Positions 9,162-17,330 of a stretch of 64,000 nt of DNA are shown piece after piece (positions within the stretch are counted from its first letter, which is position 1; every line of letters starts with the position of its first letter). A program made the position numbers and the translations under genes. This stretch comes from Proteiniphilum sp. X52 (lineage in GTDB: Bacteria; Bacteroidota; Bacteroidia; Bacteroidales; Dysgonomonadaceae). A model generated the notes under the pieces. The model ran no database searches, was not told the DNA's origin, and was given only the letters and a program-made list of their open reading frames with translations. The stretch lies in assembly GCF_003712195.1 (NCBI RefSeq), contig NZ_RDSD01000013.1, positions 62,001 through 126,000 of the forward strand, given 5' to 3'.

Positions 9162-9665
9162 TTAATGGGTCTTGAAAGATATGAGTAACTGATCGCGGAC
9201 CACGGAATCGCCCTCCTCCGCGTGGATCTTATCCACAATGGCGTTCTGGGCCGCCGTATAAGTGCTCTGCATCTTCATGGCTTCCACCACGATGAGGGGA
9301 TCGCCCCGTTTTACTTCCATACCTTCGGAAACCATTATTTTTATGATCTTTCCCGGCATAGGGGAGGTAATGGTTTCCTGTGCTTCTTCGGGAGTGGATT
9401 GACGTCCCCTGATATATTTTTTCTGCGGATTCGACAATTCGATGTCGAAGTAACGAAAATTGGTGGTGATGGTATATTTTCCTTCCGAATGGCGCACCGA
9501 TTCGGCGTTGTAGGAACGTCCTTCGTGAAGAATGGAACAGAATCCGCTCTCCGGCATTACCACATCGATATCATATATTTTTCCGTCCACTGAGATTTCG
9601 ACCCTGTTTCCCTCTTTGGATATCAGCTCCACCTCGCATCTCCTGTTGCCTATTTTAGCTTTCAT
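9162..9665 (-). CDS. Biotin carboxyl carrier subunit of acyl-CoA carboxylase
   Basis: A 167-residue carrier protein. The C-terminal third is a biotinyl domain (about residues 97-167) with TSPMPGKIIKIMVSEGMEVK and the biotin site EAMKM, where Lys131 would be biotinylated. The N-terminal portion (1-90) has no clear domain; similar extensions link carriers to their partner subunits. It lies between the biotin carboxylase gene and the carboxyltransferase gene, 20 bp before the latter, which supports a shared transcript and one heteromeric enzyme. Confidence 0.9.
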   Translation of the reverse strand: MKAKIGNRRCEVELISKEGNRVEISVDGKIYDIDVVMPESGFCSILHEGRSYNAESVRHSEGKYTITTNFRYFDIELSNPQKKYIRGRQSTPEEAQETITSPMPGKIIKIMVSEGMEVKRGDPLIVVEAMKMQSTYTAAQNAIVDKIHAEEGDSVVRDQLLISFKTH

Positions 9666-9771
9666 TCAATATTTAATATTCAATATTTCAGATTCCAGAT
9701 TCCAATCATTAAAACATTCTGTTTTCAACTCAGTTTCAATCCAAATGGTTATTTTTCACATTGGCGGGGGA

Positions 9772-11280
9772 TTATATCCTCAAAACTCCTTTTTGTTTAC
9801 CGAACGCGCGCCAGCGGCTTATGGGAAGATTATCGGCCGGCGATGATGAAGGTGCGTCATTGCTGTTCACTATATGGTCTATATAGGCCGCGATGATGGC
9901 CATGTCTTCTATTTCGTTGTCATTCGCGGCACTTTCCCGCAGTTTCTTGCTGTTGTCTTCGATAAAATGGGTGGTGTAATTTCCTTTTACGAAATCACGG
10001 GTGTCCATAATGCGGCGAAGGTAATCGATATTGGTCTTTACCCCTGTGATCTTATATTCGTATAACACGCGGCGCATCCGTTCCAGCGCATAGATGCGGC
10101 TGGTTGCCCACACAATCAGTTTACCGAGCATCGAGTCGTAATAGACCGGGATTTCGTATCCATCGTAAATAAAACTGTCCACCCGCACACCTATGCCTTC
10201 GGGTGTTTGAATATGCCGGATAATACCGGGCGAGGGTGCGAAGTTATTTTCGGGATCTTCAGCGCATATGCGGCATTCGATGGCATGACCGCGTTGATGT
10301 AGGTGCTTCTGGCGTAAACGCAGTTTTTTTCCGTTGGCAATATGTATCTGTTCTTTTACCAGGTCGACACCCAGCACCTCTTCAGTAACAGGATGTTCCA
10401 CCTGAAGGCGGGTATTCATCTCCAGGAAATAGAAGTTCATATCGCCATCCACCAGAAATTCTATTGTGCCGGCCCCGACATAGCCGACAGACTTGGCCGC
10501 CTTGACGGCGATGGCCCCCATGGCCTGGCGGGTCTTGTCATCGATAAAAGGGGAGGGGCTTTCCTCCACGATCTTCTGGTGGCGGCGCTGTACCGAGCAT
10601 TCACGGTCGAACAGATGAATCACATTTCCGTGGGCGTCACCCAGGAACTGTATTTCGATATGGTGGGGCGATTCGATATATTTTTCGATATATATCGAGT
10701 CGTTCCCGAATGAGGCCCTTGCTTCCGACTTTGCGGCTTGGTAGGCCTCGTGCAATTGTTTTTCTTCATAGACCAGACGCATACCTTTACCGCCGCCTCC
10801 GGCCGTTGCTTTAATAATCACCGGAAGTCCTATCCTGCGGCAGACACGGAACAGGTCTCTTGGCTTCAGGTCTTCCGATGTGCCGGGTACCACAGGCACC
10901 TTGGCTTTTATCATCTGCCGGCGAGCCGATATCTTATCGCCCATGGCTTCGATGCTTTCTGCCGACGGGCCAATGAAAATAATACCCTCTTCCTTGCAAC
11001 GACGTGCAAAACCGGCGTTTTCACTCAGAAACCCGTATCCGGGATGAATAGCGTCTGCTTTGAATTGTTTCGCGGCTGTGATGATTTTTTCGGCATTCAG
11101 ATAGCTCTCCCGGGAGGAGGCCAGACCGATACATACCGCTTCGTCGGCATAAGAGACGTGCCTCGAGGTGCGGTCGGCCTCGGAATAGACGGCCACTGTG
11201 CGGATACCCATCTCTTTGCATGTGCGCATCACACGCACAGCAATTTCGCCCCGATTTGCAATTAGAATTTTTTGTATCAT
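9772..11280 (-). CDS. accC: Biotin carboxylase subunit
   Basis: A 502-residue ATP-grasp enzyme that carboxylates the biotin on the carrier protein using ATP and bicarbonate. It opens with ILIANRGEIAVRVMRTCKEM. The glycine-rich ATP loop is KATAGGGGKGMRLV, followed by the active-site segments DRECSVQRRHQKIVEESPSP and FLEMNTRLQVEHPVTE. The family's usual length is about 450, with an extra 50 residues at the C terminus here. It is the first gene of the carboxylase set, 106 bp before the carrier gene. Start ATG at 11280; no Shine-Dalgarno sequence, which is normal in this phylum. Confidence 0.93.
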   Translation of the reverse strand: MIQKILIANRGEIAVRVMRTCKEMGIRTVAVYSEADRTSRHVSYADEAVCIGLASSRESYLNAEKIITAAKQFKADAIHPGYGFLSENAGFARRCKEEGIIFIGPSAESIEAMGDKISARRQMIKAKVPVVPGTSEDLKPRDLFRVCRRIGLPVIIKATAGGGGKGMRLVYEEKQLHEAYQAAKSEARASFGNDSIYIEKYIESPHHIEIQFLGDAHGNVIHLFDRECSVQRRHQKIVEESPSPFIDDKTRQAMGAIAVKAAKSVGYVGAGTIEFLVDGDMNFYFLEMNTRLQVEHPVTEEVLGVDLVKEQIHIANGKKLRLRQKHLHQRGHAIECRICAEDPENNFAPSPGIIRHIQTPEGIGVRVDSFIYDGYEIPVYYDSMLGKLIVWATSRIYALERMRRVLYEYKITGVKTNIDYLRRIMDTRDFVKGNYTTHFIEDNSKKLRESAANDNEIEDMAIIAAYIDHIVNSNDAPSSSPADNLPISRWRAFGKQKGVLRI

Positions 11281-11419
11281 CGTTGAAAAATGGATTTATA
11301 CTTTATATACCTCTTTCAGAGTCAAGACTTTTGGAGTCAAAAACTGATAGAATCAAGAAAAAGGACTACACTAATGGCTAATTTGTGAATGCACGTGATT
11401 GAATTTCCAATCATCACTT

Positions 11420-11473
11420 CCCGATTAATCGGGACCGGTCCCCGAAGGATCGGGGCAAGTTATCCCGACTTGC
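11420..11473. repeat. Cluster of three consecutive perfect inverted repeats
   Basis: CCCGATTAATCGGG (11420-11433) is self-complementary. CCCCGA/TCGGGG (11440-11445 and 11450-11455) forms a 4-base loop hairpin. GCAAGT/ACTTGC (11455-11460 and 11468-11473) forms a third. Together they resemble REP-like palindromic units or a compound stem structure. They lie 140 bp upstream of accC, so they are not its terminator. Confidence 0.6.
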
Positions 11474-11871
11474 CGGGAGCGTTAAGCAGTAAATCGTCAC
11501 ATCCATCAAATTCCCGACTCTTGATTCTCACGTTCATTTCTAAAGGGGGTATAATTTCAAACAAATTTCCGGCATATTTGTTCTCGATGACCACACTTCC
11601 AATTGTTTTGCAATAACAGATTGTTTTTTGATGTCCGGAATATTGCGACCCCGAATTCAGCACGATCACCACGAATGATGATGTGCTCTCCTTTATTCCG
11701 GGGATATATCGATAGAAGTGTGTGGGGGGGGCTGGTAAAAGAAAACGGTGACCGGAAAGCACAGTAGATGCCAAAAACGAAAGTCAAAACGGTGATAAGC
11801 AATATCTCATACTATCCTGACGATCCTCATTTATTATGATTTTTTAGCTGAAAATTCCCTCTTTTTGGCGA

Positions 11872-11902
11872 TTGACGGCACGGTCGATGTGTCGTAATTT
11901 TG
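11872..11902 (+). promoter_or_regulatory. Promoter of the XusA-like receptor gene
   Basis: TTG at 11872-11874 and TAATTTTG at 11895-11902 are separated by 20 bases, matching the Bacteroidetes -33/-7 arrangement. The transcript would have a leader of about 140 nt before the ATG at 12052. No Fur-box-like palindrome was recognised by eye. Confidence 0.55.
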
Positions 11903-12051
11903 CGGGTAAAAACGATATAATGACTTTTTCATTTTTTCATAATTTCTATTTTTTCAAGTGAAAGCGTGGCGGTTCCGCCGGGATTGCCCCGCTTTTTTTC
12001 TGAACAACCCAACTCCCGCACACTTGACAATTAAATAACGCCAACACCACA

Positions 12052-14391
12052 ATGAACAGAAAATTACTCACACTGCTGATGGCTTTGACGACAGGCTGCC
12101 TGCTGATGGGCCAGCCGCCGGCAGGACGCCTGTCGGGCATTGTGATCGACGCCTCAGGCGAGGAGCCGCTGCCCGGCGCGACCGTTTTCATAGAGGAAAC
12201 CGGGCAGGGAACGGCCGCCGACCGCAACGGAGAGTTCTCCCTTGCCGCGCTCAAAGCCGGAAGTTACACCCTTGTAGTTTCATATATGGGCTACCACGCG
12301 CAGACCGAAAAGATAACCCTCCGTGCGGGCGAGGCAAAGCGCATGACCATCCGCCTCCGCCCTGAAGCCAAATCGCTGGGCGAAGTGGTTGTCACCGCTA
12401 AAAGCGAGGCCCGGCAACTGCGCGAGCAGGCCATGCCCATATCCGTCATTTCCATGAATCAGTTGCAGGGCACGGTCAACAGCATTACCGACATCCTGGC
12501 CAAGACCGTGGGCGTCACCCTGCGCGCTTCGGGCGGGGTGGGCGGGGCATCCCGCGTTTCGGTGCGCGGCTTGGAAGGCAAACGCATCGGATTCTTTATC
12601 GATGAGACACCGATGAACGACAATACCGATTTTGTCGATGTCAATGACATCCCGATTGACATGATAGACCGCATCGAGATATACAAGGGAGTGGTACCCG
12701 CCAAATTCGGAGGCTCTTCCATGGGGGGCGCCGTCAATATCGTCATCAAGGAATACCCCAGCAGGTATGCCGACGTGAGTTACTCGCTCGAGTCGTTCAA
12801 CACGCACAAGGCCCAACTGGTGACCAAACGGAACCTGAAGCAGAAAGGACTCATTTTCGGGGCGGGCGGCGGATATACCTATTCCGACAACGATTACGTG
12901 ATGGAGTCGCCCTACATCAGCGGGCTGAAGATAAAACGCAACCACGACCGGTACGAGAAATGGTTGCTGGGCGGCTCTTTAAAGGCGCGCAAATGGTGGT
13001 TCGACGAAGTGGAATTCGAACCCGTGTTCATAGACACCCGCCGCCAGATACAGGGCGTGGAGACCGATATCCGGAAAGCCGAGACAAGGTCGCGCGCCTA
13101 CGTGCTTGCCAACAAGCTGGAGAAAACGGATTTCCTGGCCCCGGGCCTCGATTTCGAGATGTCCGCCAGTGTGGCCTACACGCTCTACAGCCTCGTGGAC
13201 ACGGCTAAACAGTGGCACGACTGGCAGGGCAACGCCTATCCCTCGCCCTCGCTCCATGGCGGCGAGCTGGGCAACCGCTTCGCGTCAAACTCCAACGACA
13301 AGAAATTCGTGTTGATGCACAAGCTGAACCTCGAATACCTGCTCAACAAACAACATTCGCTGAACTTCAACTCGTTCTTCACCCTTGCCAACGGCTATCC
13401 GAAAGACCATACGCGCGACCTCAGCCTGGGCAAACAGACCCTGTTCGATTCGCGGATGCGCAGTTGGGTGGGCGGACTGACCTACGACTTCCGCACCCGC
13501 GACGACAAGTTGCTGAACTCGCTCACGGCCCGCTACTATGTCTACGCGATGAACACCCGCAAGGGCGACATCTACGGCGGTCCCGTGCGGGACATCGACG
13601 TGAGCAAGCATGATTTCGGGGTGAGCAACGCCTTTCGATACCGCTTTCTGCCCGATTTGATGGGAAAATTCTCCGCCGGCTACGATGTGCGGATTCCGTC
13701 AGACGTCGAGTTGCTGGGCGACGGTTATTCCATCACGCCCGCCGAGTCGCTTATGCCCGAACGCAACACCAGCGTCAATATCGGGCTGCTATACGACCTG
13801 TCGGGCAAAAAAAGCAGCAACTTGCAGCTCGAGGTGAACGCTTTTTACATGTATCTGAAAGACATGATACGCTTTACCAAAGGTTTTATCGGCGCCCAAT
13901 ACCAGAACTTCGGGCAGATGCGCACGCTGGGGGTCGAAGCCGAAGTGAAGGCCGACATGTTCCCCTTCCTCTACGGCTATGTGAATGCCACGTACCAGGA
14001 TTTGAGGGATGTGCGCCCGTTTGAGGAAAACAGCACCGTCCCCAATCCCACCAAAGGCAAGCGGATGCCCAACATACCCTACCTGCTGGCCAATGCCGGA
14101 CTGGAATTCCATAAAGAGAACCTCTTCGGCGGGCACGGCCAAAACACCCGCGTTTTTGCCGACTGCTCGTTTATCGAAGAATATCTCTACGATTTCGAAA
14201 TGACAAGCAACCAGCGGCGCATCCCGCGCAGCACGACCATCGACCTGGGTTTTGAGCACAGTTTCCTGGACAGCCGGCTGTTTGTCTCCGGAAAAATCAA
14301 GAACCTGACCGATGCCCGCGTGCTGTCGGAATTCAACCGCCCGTTACCCGGACGCAGCCTGGGCGTGAAACTGAGGTATGTTTTCAGATGA
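12052..14391 (+). CDS. TonB-dependent receptor, XusA-like (siderophore or metal chelate uptake)
   Basis: A 779-residue outer-membrane receptor. It has a signal peptide (1-20), an N-terminal carboxypeptidase-regulatory-like domain (about 25-105, LSGIVIDASGEEPLPGATVF), a TonB-box-like linker (LGEVVVTAKSEARQLREQ) and a plug (VSVRGLEGKRIGFFIDETPM, IEIYKGVVPAKFGGSSMGGA) followed by a 22-strand-size barrel ending in FR. It lacks the SusC features, so a small-ligand receptor is likely. A DUF4374 lipoprotein gene follows 73 bp later, the same pairing as XusA/XusB of Bacteroides thetaiotaomicron, which takes up enterobactin-type siderophores. The assignment to siderophores rests on this pairing. The gene is GC-rich compared with the flanks. 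Confidence 0.85.
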   Translation: MNRKLLTLLMALTTGCLLMGQPPAGRLSGIVIDASGEEPLPGATVFIEETGQGTAADRNGEFSLAALKAGSYTLVVSYMGYHAQTEKITLRAGEAKRMTIRLRPEAKSLGEVVVTAKSEARQLREQAMPISVISMNQLQGTVNSITDILAKTVGVTLRASGGVGGASRVSVRGLEGKRIGFFIDETPMNDNTDFVDVNDIPIDMIDRIEIYKGVVPAKFGGSSMGGAVNIVIKEYPSRYADVSYSLESFNTHKAQLVTKRNLKQKGLIFGAGGGYTYSDNDYVMESPYISGLKIKRNHDRYEKWLLGGSLKARKWWFDEVEFEPVFIDTRRQIQGVETDIRKAETRSRAYVLANKLEKTDFLAPGLDFEMSASVAYTLYSLVDTAKQWHDWQGNAYPSPSLHGGELGNRFASNSNDKKFVLMHKLNLEYLLNKQHSLNFNSFFTLANGYPKDHTRDLSLGKQTLFDSRMRSWVGGLTYDFRTRDDKLLNSLTARYYVYAMNTRKGDIYGGPVRDIDVSKHDFGVSNAFRYRFLPDLMGKFSAGYDVRIPSDVELLGDGYSITPAESLMPERNTSVNIGLLYDLSGKKSSNLQLEVNAFYMYLKDMIRFTKGFIGAQYQNFGQMRTLGVEAEVKADMFPFLYGYVNATYQDLRDVRPFEENSTVPNPTKGKRMPNIPYLLANAGLEFHKENLFGGHGQNTRVFADCSFIEEYLYDFEMTSNQRRIPRSTTIDLGFEHSFLDSRLFVSGKIKNLTDARVLSEFNRPLPGRSLGVKLRYVFR

Positions 14392-14464
14392 GATGAATGG
14401 GGCCGCCCCGGCGGCACCGATGTAGGAATGCAGGAATCAGACAACACCATAAACAAACAAAACG

Positions 14465-15685
14465 ATGAATAAAAAAATGATACTGGCAGCTTGCTTAGCT
14501 GCGTGTGTGATGACCGGTTGCGAGAAAGAAAACGGCAAACCGGTCCCCAAGGGAGGTACGGGCAAGTTCCTCATCGGGACGACGGTCAAAAACCCCGATG
14601 GGATGAGCGGATCCTCCTATTTCCAGCTTCTTCCCTCCTTGTCGGGGAGTGTGGATAACTCCAACGCCATACAGGTCGGGTTTGCTTCTCCCATCGAGGT
14701 AATCGGCAACGACATATTTGTCCTGTCAAGCATGGGGAAAGACGCCACCCACCAGGCCATAAAATACACTTACCGCCCCGGGCAGACGCTGGAGACCCCC
14801 GTGACGCTCGGCCTGCCGCCCAATTCGATGGCCGGCAGCGTTGTCCGGGTGGACGACCGCAAAGCGTATATTCCCCTCTACACGATAGGAAGGGTGTGGA
14901 TTATCAACCCGCAGACCATGCAAAAGACGGGTGAGATAGACCTTACCTCTCATGCCCACCGCGATGCAAGTCCCGAGCCGGCTTACGGCCTTGTCCGCGA
15001 CGGATATTACTTCCTGCCTTTGGACCAGATAAACGAACAATACATGCCGTATGACGATTACCAGCAGGTGGACGTGGCCGTCATCGACACAAAGACCGAC
15101 AAGGTGGTGAAAATCGCTTCCGAGAAAACCACTGGGCTTACTTTCCCCACCCGCCCGATGCTTAAAAACATGATTTTCACCGATGAGCAGAACGACCTCT
15201 ATATGGCATGCACCGGTTATTTCGGATTCTCACCGGACAACAAGAAAAACGGTTTTGTATGCATCCCGGCCGGAAAAGACGAGTTCGACGCCTCCAAATC
15301 GTGGGATATTTCGGAAACGGTCATCGAAGGCACCGCCCCCGCGAACTACAAATCCGCGTCGGTGTATAACTGCAAGTACCTTGGCAATGGCAAGGTTGCC
15401 GCATACGTATGCATTGCGGAACTGACCGACCCGAATAATATGTACACCGCCCGCAATACGATGGCGGTACTTGTCGACCTGAAGGCAAAGACAATCCGGA
15501 AAATTGACGGTATTCCTCTCACCGACGGGCACAGCGTGTTTATCGACACCTATAAAAACCGGGTCGTCTTCGGCGCGTATGGCGATAGCAAGGTGGGGTT
15601 CTTTACCTGCAATTCCGACGGAAGCAATGTCCAACACATCCTTGCCACCGCCGGCAATCCGGTGTTCATGCACGCGTTTGAATGA
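14465..15685 (+). CDS. DUF4374 surface lipoprotein, XusB-like siderophore-binding protein
   Basis: A 406-residue lipoprotein with signal peptide and lipobox (MTGC, Cys19). The body has repeated beta-propeller-like blades (GRVWIINPQTMQKTGEIDL, VAVIDTKTDKVVKIASEKT, MAVLVDLKAKTIRKIDGIPL) and ends GNPVFMHAFE, as DUF4374 proteins do. From memory of the family, XusB in B. thetaiotaomicron is a DUF4374 lipoprotein that captures xenosiderophores and passes them to XusA. The gene directly follows a receptor gene on the same strand. The PepSY gene xusC found in the known cluster is not seen in this window. Ligand unknown. Confidence 0.82.
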   Translation: MNKKMILAACLAACVMTGCEKENGKPVPKGGTGKFLIGTTVKNPDGMSGSSYFQLLPSLSGSVDNSNAIQVGFASPIEVIGNDIFVLSSMGKDATHQAIKYTYRPGQTLETPVTLGLPPNSMAGSVVRVDDRKAYIPLYTIGRVWIINPQTMQKTGEIDLTSHAHRDASPEPAYGLVRDGYYFLPLDQINEQYMPYDDYQQVDVAVIDTKTDKVVKIASEKTTGLTFPTRPMLKNMIFTDEQNDLYMACTGYFGFSPDNKKNGFVCIPAGKDEFDASKSWDISETVIEGTAPANYKSASVYNCKYLGNGKVAAYVCIAELTDPNNMYTARNTMAVLVDLKAKTIRKIDGIPLTDGHSVFIDTYKNRVVFGAYGDSKVGFFTCNSDGSNVQHILATAGNPVFMHAFE

Positions 15686-15832
15686 TGGAGCGCCCGCCCG
15701 TGCAAGCGCCGCTTGAAGCCGGTTGGTGAGGAAACGCGATGGCCTCCGGCGCTGCCGGGATGAAAAGAATGGATGACGGTTTTTACAGGACACCGATGAC
15801 AAATTGAATACAAAAACGATTTCAAAAGGGAT

Positions 15833-16105
15833 ATGAGCATAAAACAAATCAACCGATGGTTTACCCGCATGGGCGAACGGGTTATAAGAAGGCGCTGGTG
15901 GGTGATTGCCGCCTTCACCGCCCTGTTTGCCGCAGGTTTTTACGGCTTGCAGTGGATGAATGTCAACGACTCGTGGGACAGTTACTTCCTCGAAAACGAC
16001 CCGATGCGGATGAAAACGGACGACTGGTTCGGAGGAAACGAAGGATTGTTCGGTGTTTACAAAAACAATTCGGAGCTATGGATAAAGGCCAAATACAGTT
16101 TTTAA
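15833..16105 (+). pseudogene. Truncated RND/MMPL-family exporter, N-terminal remnant
   Basis: The 90-codon frame opens like a large RND-family transporter: a short cytoplasmic N terminus, one transmembrane segment (RRRWWVIAAFTALFAAGFYG) and the start of a periplasmic porter domain (MNVNDSWDSYFLENDPMRMK, DDWFGGNEGLFGVYKNNSEL). It then stops at WIKAKYSF. Intact relatives are about 750 residues or more. The break is followed at once by the next small gene, so about 2 kb appears to have been deleted. A functional 90-residue single-span protein is possible but less likely. Confidence 0.7.
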
Positions 16106-16116
16106 ATATCATCAAG

Positions 16117-16356
16117 ATGACAATAAACAAGTACACGCCCATTCACAAAATCACGACTGCCTATCCGCAGTTGATACCCCTGCTGATTAAAAGGAACAAC
16201 CGGTTCGGTTGTTTGAACAAGCCCGTGTCACCCTGGTCGCCGGGCTATCTCGCCACCGTGGGGAATATTGCCGCCGCGGCGGGAGAAAAGGAGGAGGAGC
16301 TGGTCGCTTTCCTGGAAGAGGAAATAAAGCGAATTGAGATACAGTACAGGTATTGA
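16117..16356 (+). CDS. DUF1858-like small protein
   Basis: A 79-residue protein beginning MTINKYTPIHKITTAYPQLI at the ATG at 16117; a longer frame begins upstream at 15856 but overlaps the pseudogene. The pattern (start helix, LIPLLIKRNNRFGCLNKPV, then LATVGNIAAAAGEKEEELVA) resembles DUF1858/ScdA-N domains, which are linked to redox or iron-sulfur proteins. Only one cysteine is present, so the CxxC pair seen in some members is missing. It lies between the broken exporter and a metal exporter gene. Function unknown. Confidence 0.6.
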   Translation: MTINKYTPIHKITTAYPQLIPLLIKRNNRFGCLNKPVSPWSPGYLATVGNIAAAAGEKEEELVAFLEEEIKRIEIQYRY

Positions 16357-16392
16357 GGGATAATACCCGCATTGAAACATATATGACTTCCC

Positions 16393-17325
16393 ATGCACAC
16401 ACATTCACAACATTGCGCCCATCACCGCCACGGCCATGCCGGGGCACATGGGAAAAAACTGCTATGGGTGACCCTGCTCAACTTTATGATCACCCTGGCG
16501 GAAATCGCGGGCGGGCTGCTTTCCAACAGCCTCTCGCTGCTCTCCGACGCCGCGCATAACCTGGGCGATTCGCTGGCGCTCTTTTTTGCCTGGATCGCCA
16601 ACAGGTTGGGCAACAAAAAGGCGGACAGGAAACGCACCTTCGGTTATAAGCGCGTGGAGATACTTACGGCTTTCCTCAACGCATTGACACTTATTGTGAT
16701 ATGCCTCTTCCTCTTCGCGGAGGCATACCACCGCCTCATGGAGCCCGAACCCGTTAAGGGCGCTTTGATGCTGGCCGTGGCGGTCATAGGCCTGACGGCC
16801 AACTGGGTGTCGGTGCTGATCCTGCAAAAGGAGAAGGACCGCAACATAAACGTCAAGGCGGCCTACCTGCACCTGATGGGCGACACCCTCTCCTCGGTCG
16901 CCGTCATCGTGGGCGGGGCGGCCATCTGGCTCTGGGGAATTGTATGGCTCGACCCTGTAATCACGGTGCTGGTGGGTGTTTACATTATCTACCATACCTG
17001 GTCGGTGCTCAAACAGGCCATTGACATACTGATGCAGGGAACGCCCCCGCATGTCGACATAGACCGCCTGGTAGCCGAAATCGGCAATATCCCCCATGTG
17101 CGCGACATTCACCACCTGCACCTGTGGCAGCTGAACGACGACCAGGTGCATTTCGAGGCGCATGTCAACACGGCCGAAAATATAGACATGGTGCAGGCAA
17201 CGGAGATGCGCGGGCAGATAGAAGCCTGCCTGCGGAGCCACGGCATCGGCCATTCCGTCCTGCAAATAGGTTACAACTGCTGCGAGGGCCATCAACAGCT
17301 GATCGTGGATGAAAACAGGAATTAA
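16393..17325 (+). CDS. Cation diffusion facilitator (Zn/Fe/Co efflux), CzcD/ZitB-like
   Basis: A 310-residue inner-membrane metal/proton antiporter. The N terminus is histidine-rich (MHTHSQHCAHHRHGHAGAHG), a likely metal-gathering tail. Six membrane segments follow; the metal-site motif HNLGD is in TM2 (SDAAHNLGDSLALFFAW) and HLMGD in TM5 (AYLHLMGDTLSSVAVI), the H-D pairs expected in zinc-type members. A cytoplasmic C-terminal domain (about 210-300) includes VRDIHHLHLWQL. It ends 5 bp before the first ABC gene, so they share a transcript. Location in a probable iron block suggests metal balance during siderophore uptake, but zinc is the family's usual substrate. Confidence 0.9.
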   Translation: MHTHSQHCAHHRHGHAGAHGKKLLWVTLLNFMITLAEIAGGLLSNSLSLLSDAAHNLGDSLALFFAWIANRLGNKKADRKRTFGYKRVEILTAFLNALTLIVICLFLFAEAYHRLMEPEPVKGALMLAVAVIGLTANWVSVLILQKEKDRNINVKAAYLHLMGDTLSSVAVIVGGAAIWLWGIVWLDPVITVLVGVYIIYHTWSVLKQAIDILMQGTPPHVDIDRLVAEIGNIPHVRDIHHLHLWQLNDDQVHFEAHVNTAENIDMVQATEMRGQIEACLRSHGIGHSVLQIGYNCCEGHQQLIVDENRN

Positions 17326-17330
17326 GGAAT

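Larger units (their letters stand above)
11281..12051. other. 771-bp non-coding stretch between the carboxylase operon and the GC-rich block
   Basis: It holds a cluster of three inverted repeats at 11420-11473 and a promoter at 11872-11902. The remaining sequence contains only short open frames with no recognisable protein; the frames near 11460-11802 on the - strand could be an eroded gene but I cannot support that. A short GC hairpin at about 11968-11979, followed by a T run near 11992, might act as an attenuator before the receptor gene. The composition changes from AT-rich to GC-rich near 11950, so the left edge of the foreign-looking block lies here. Confidence 0.6.

Noticed and set aside
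11389-11802. Overlapping frames on both strands in the 11.3-12.0 kb gap
   Set aside because: None has a recognisable motif, promoter or conserved-looking composition; the segment reads as non-coding or heavily decayed DNA.
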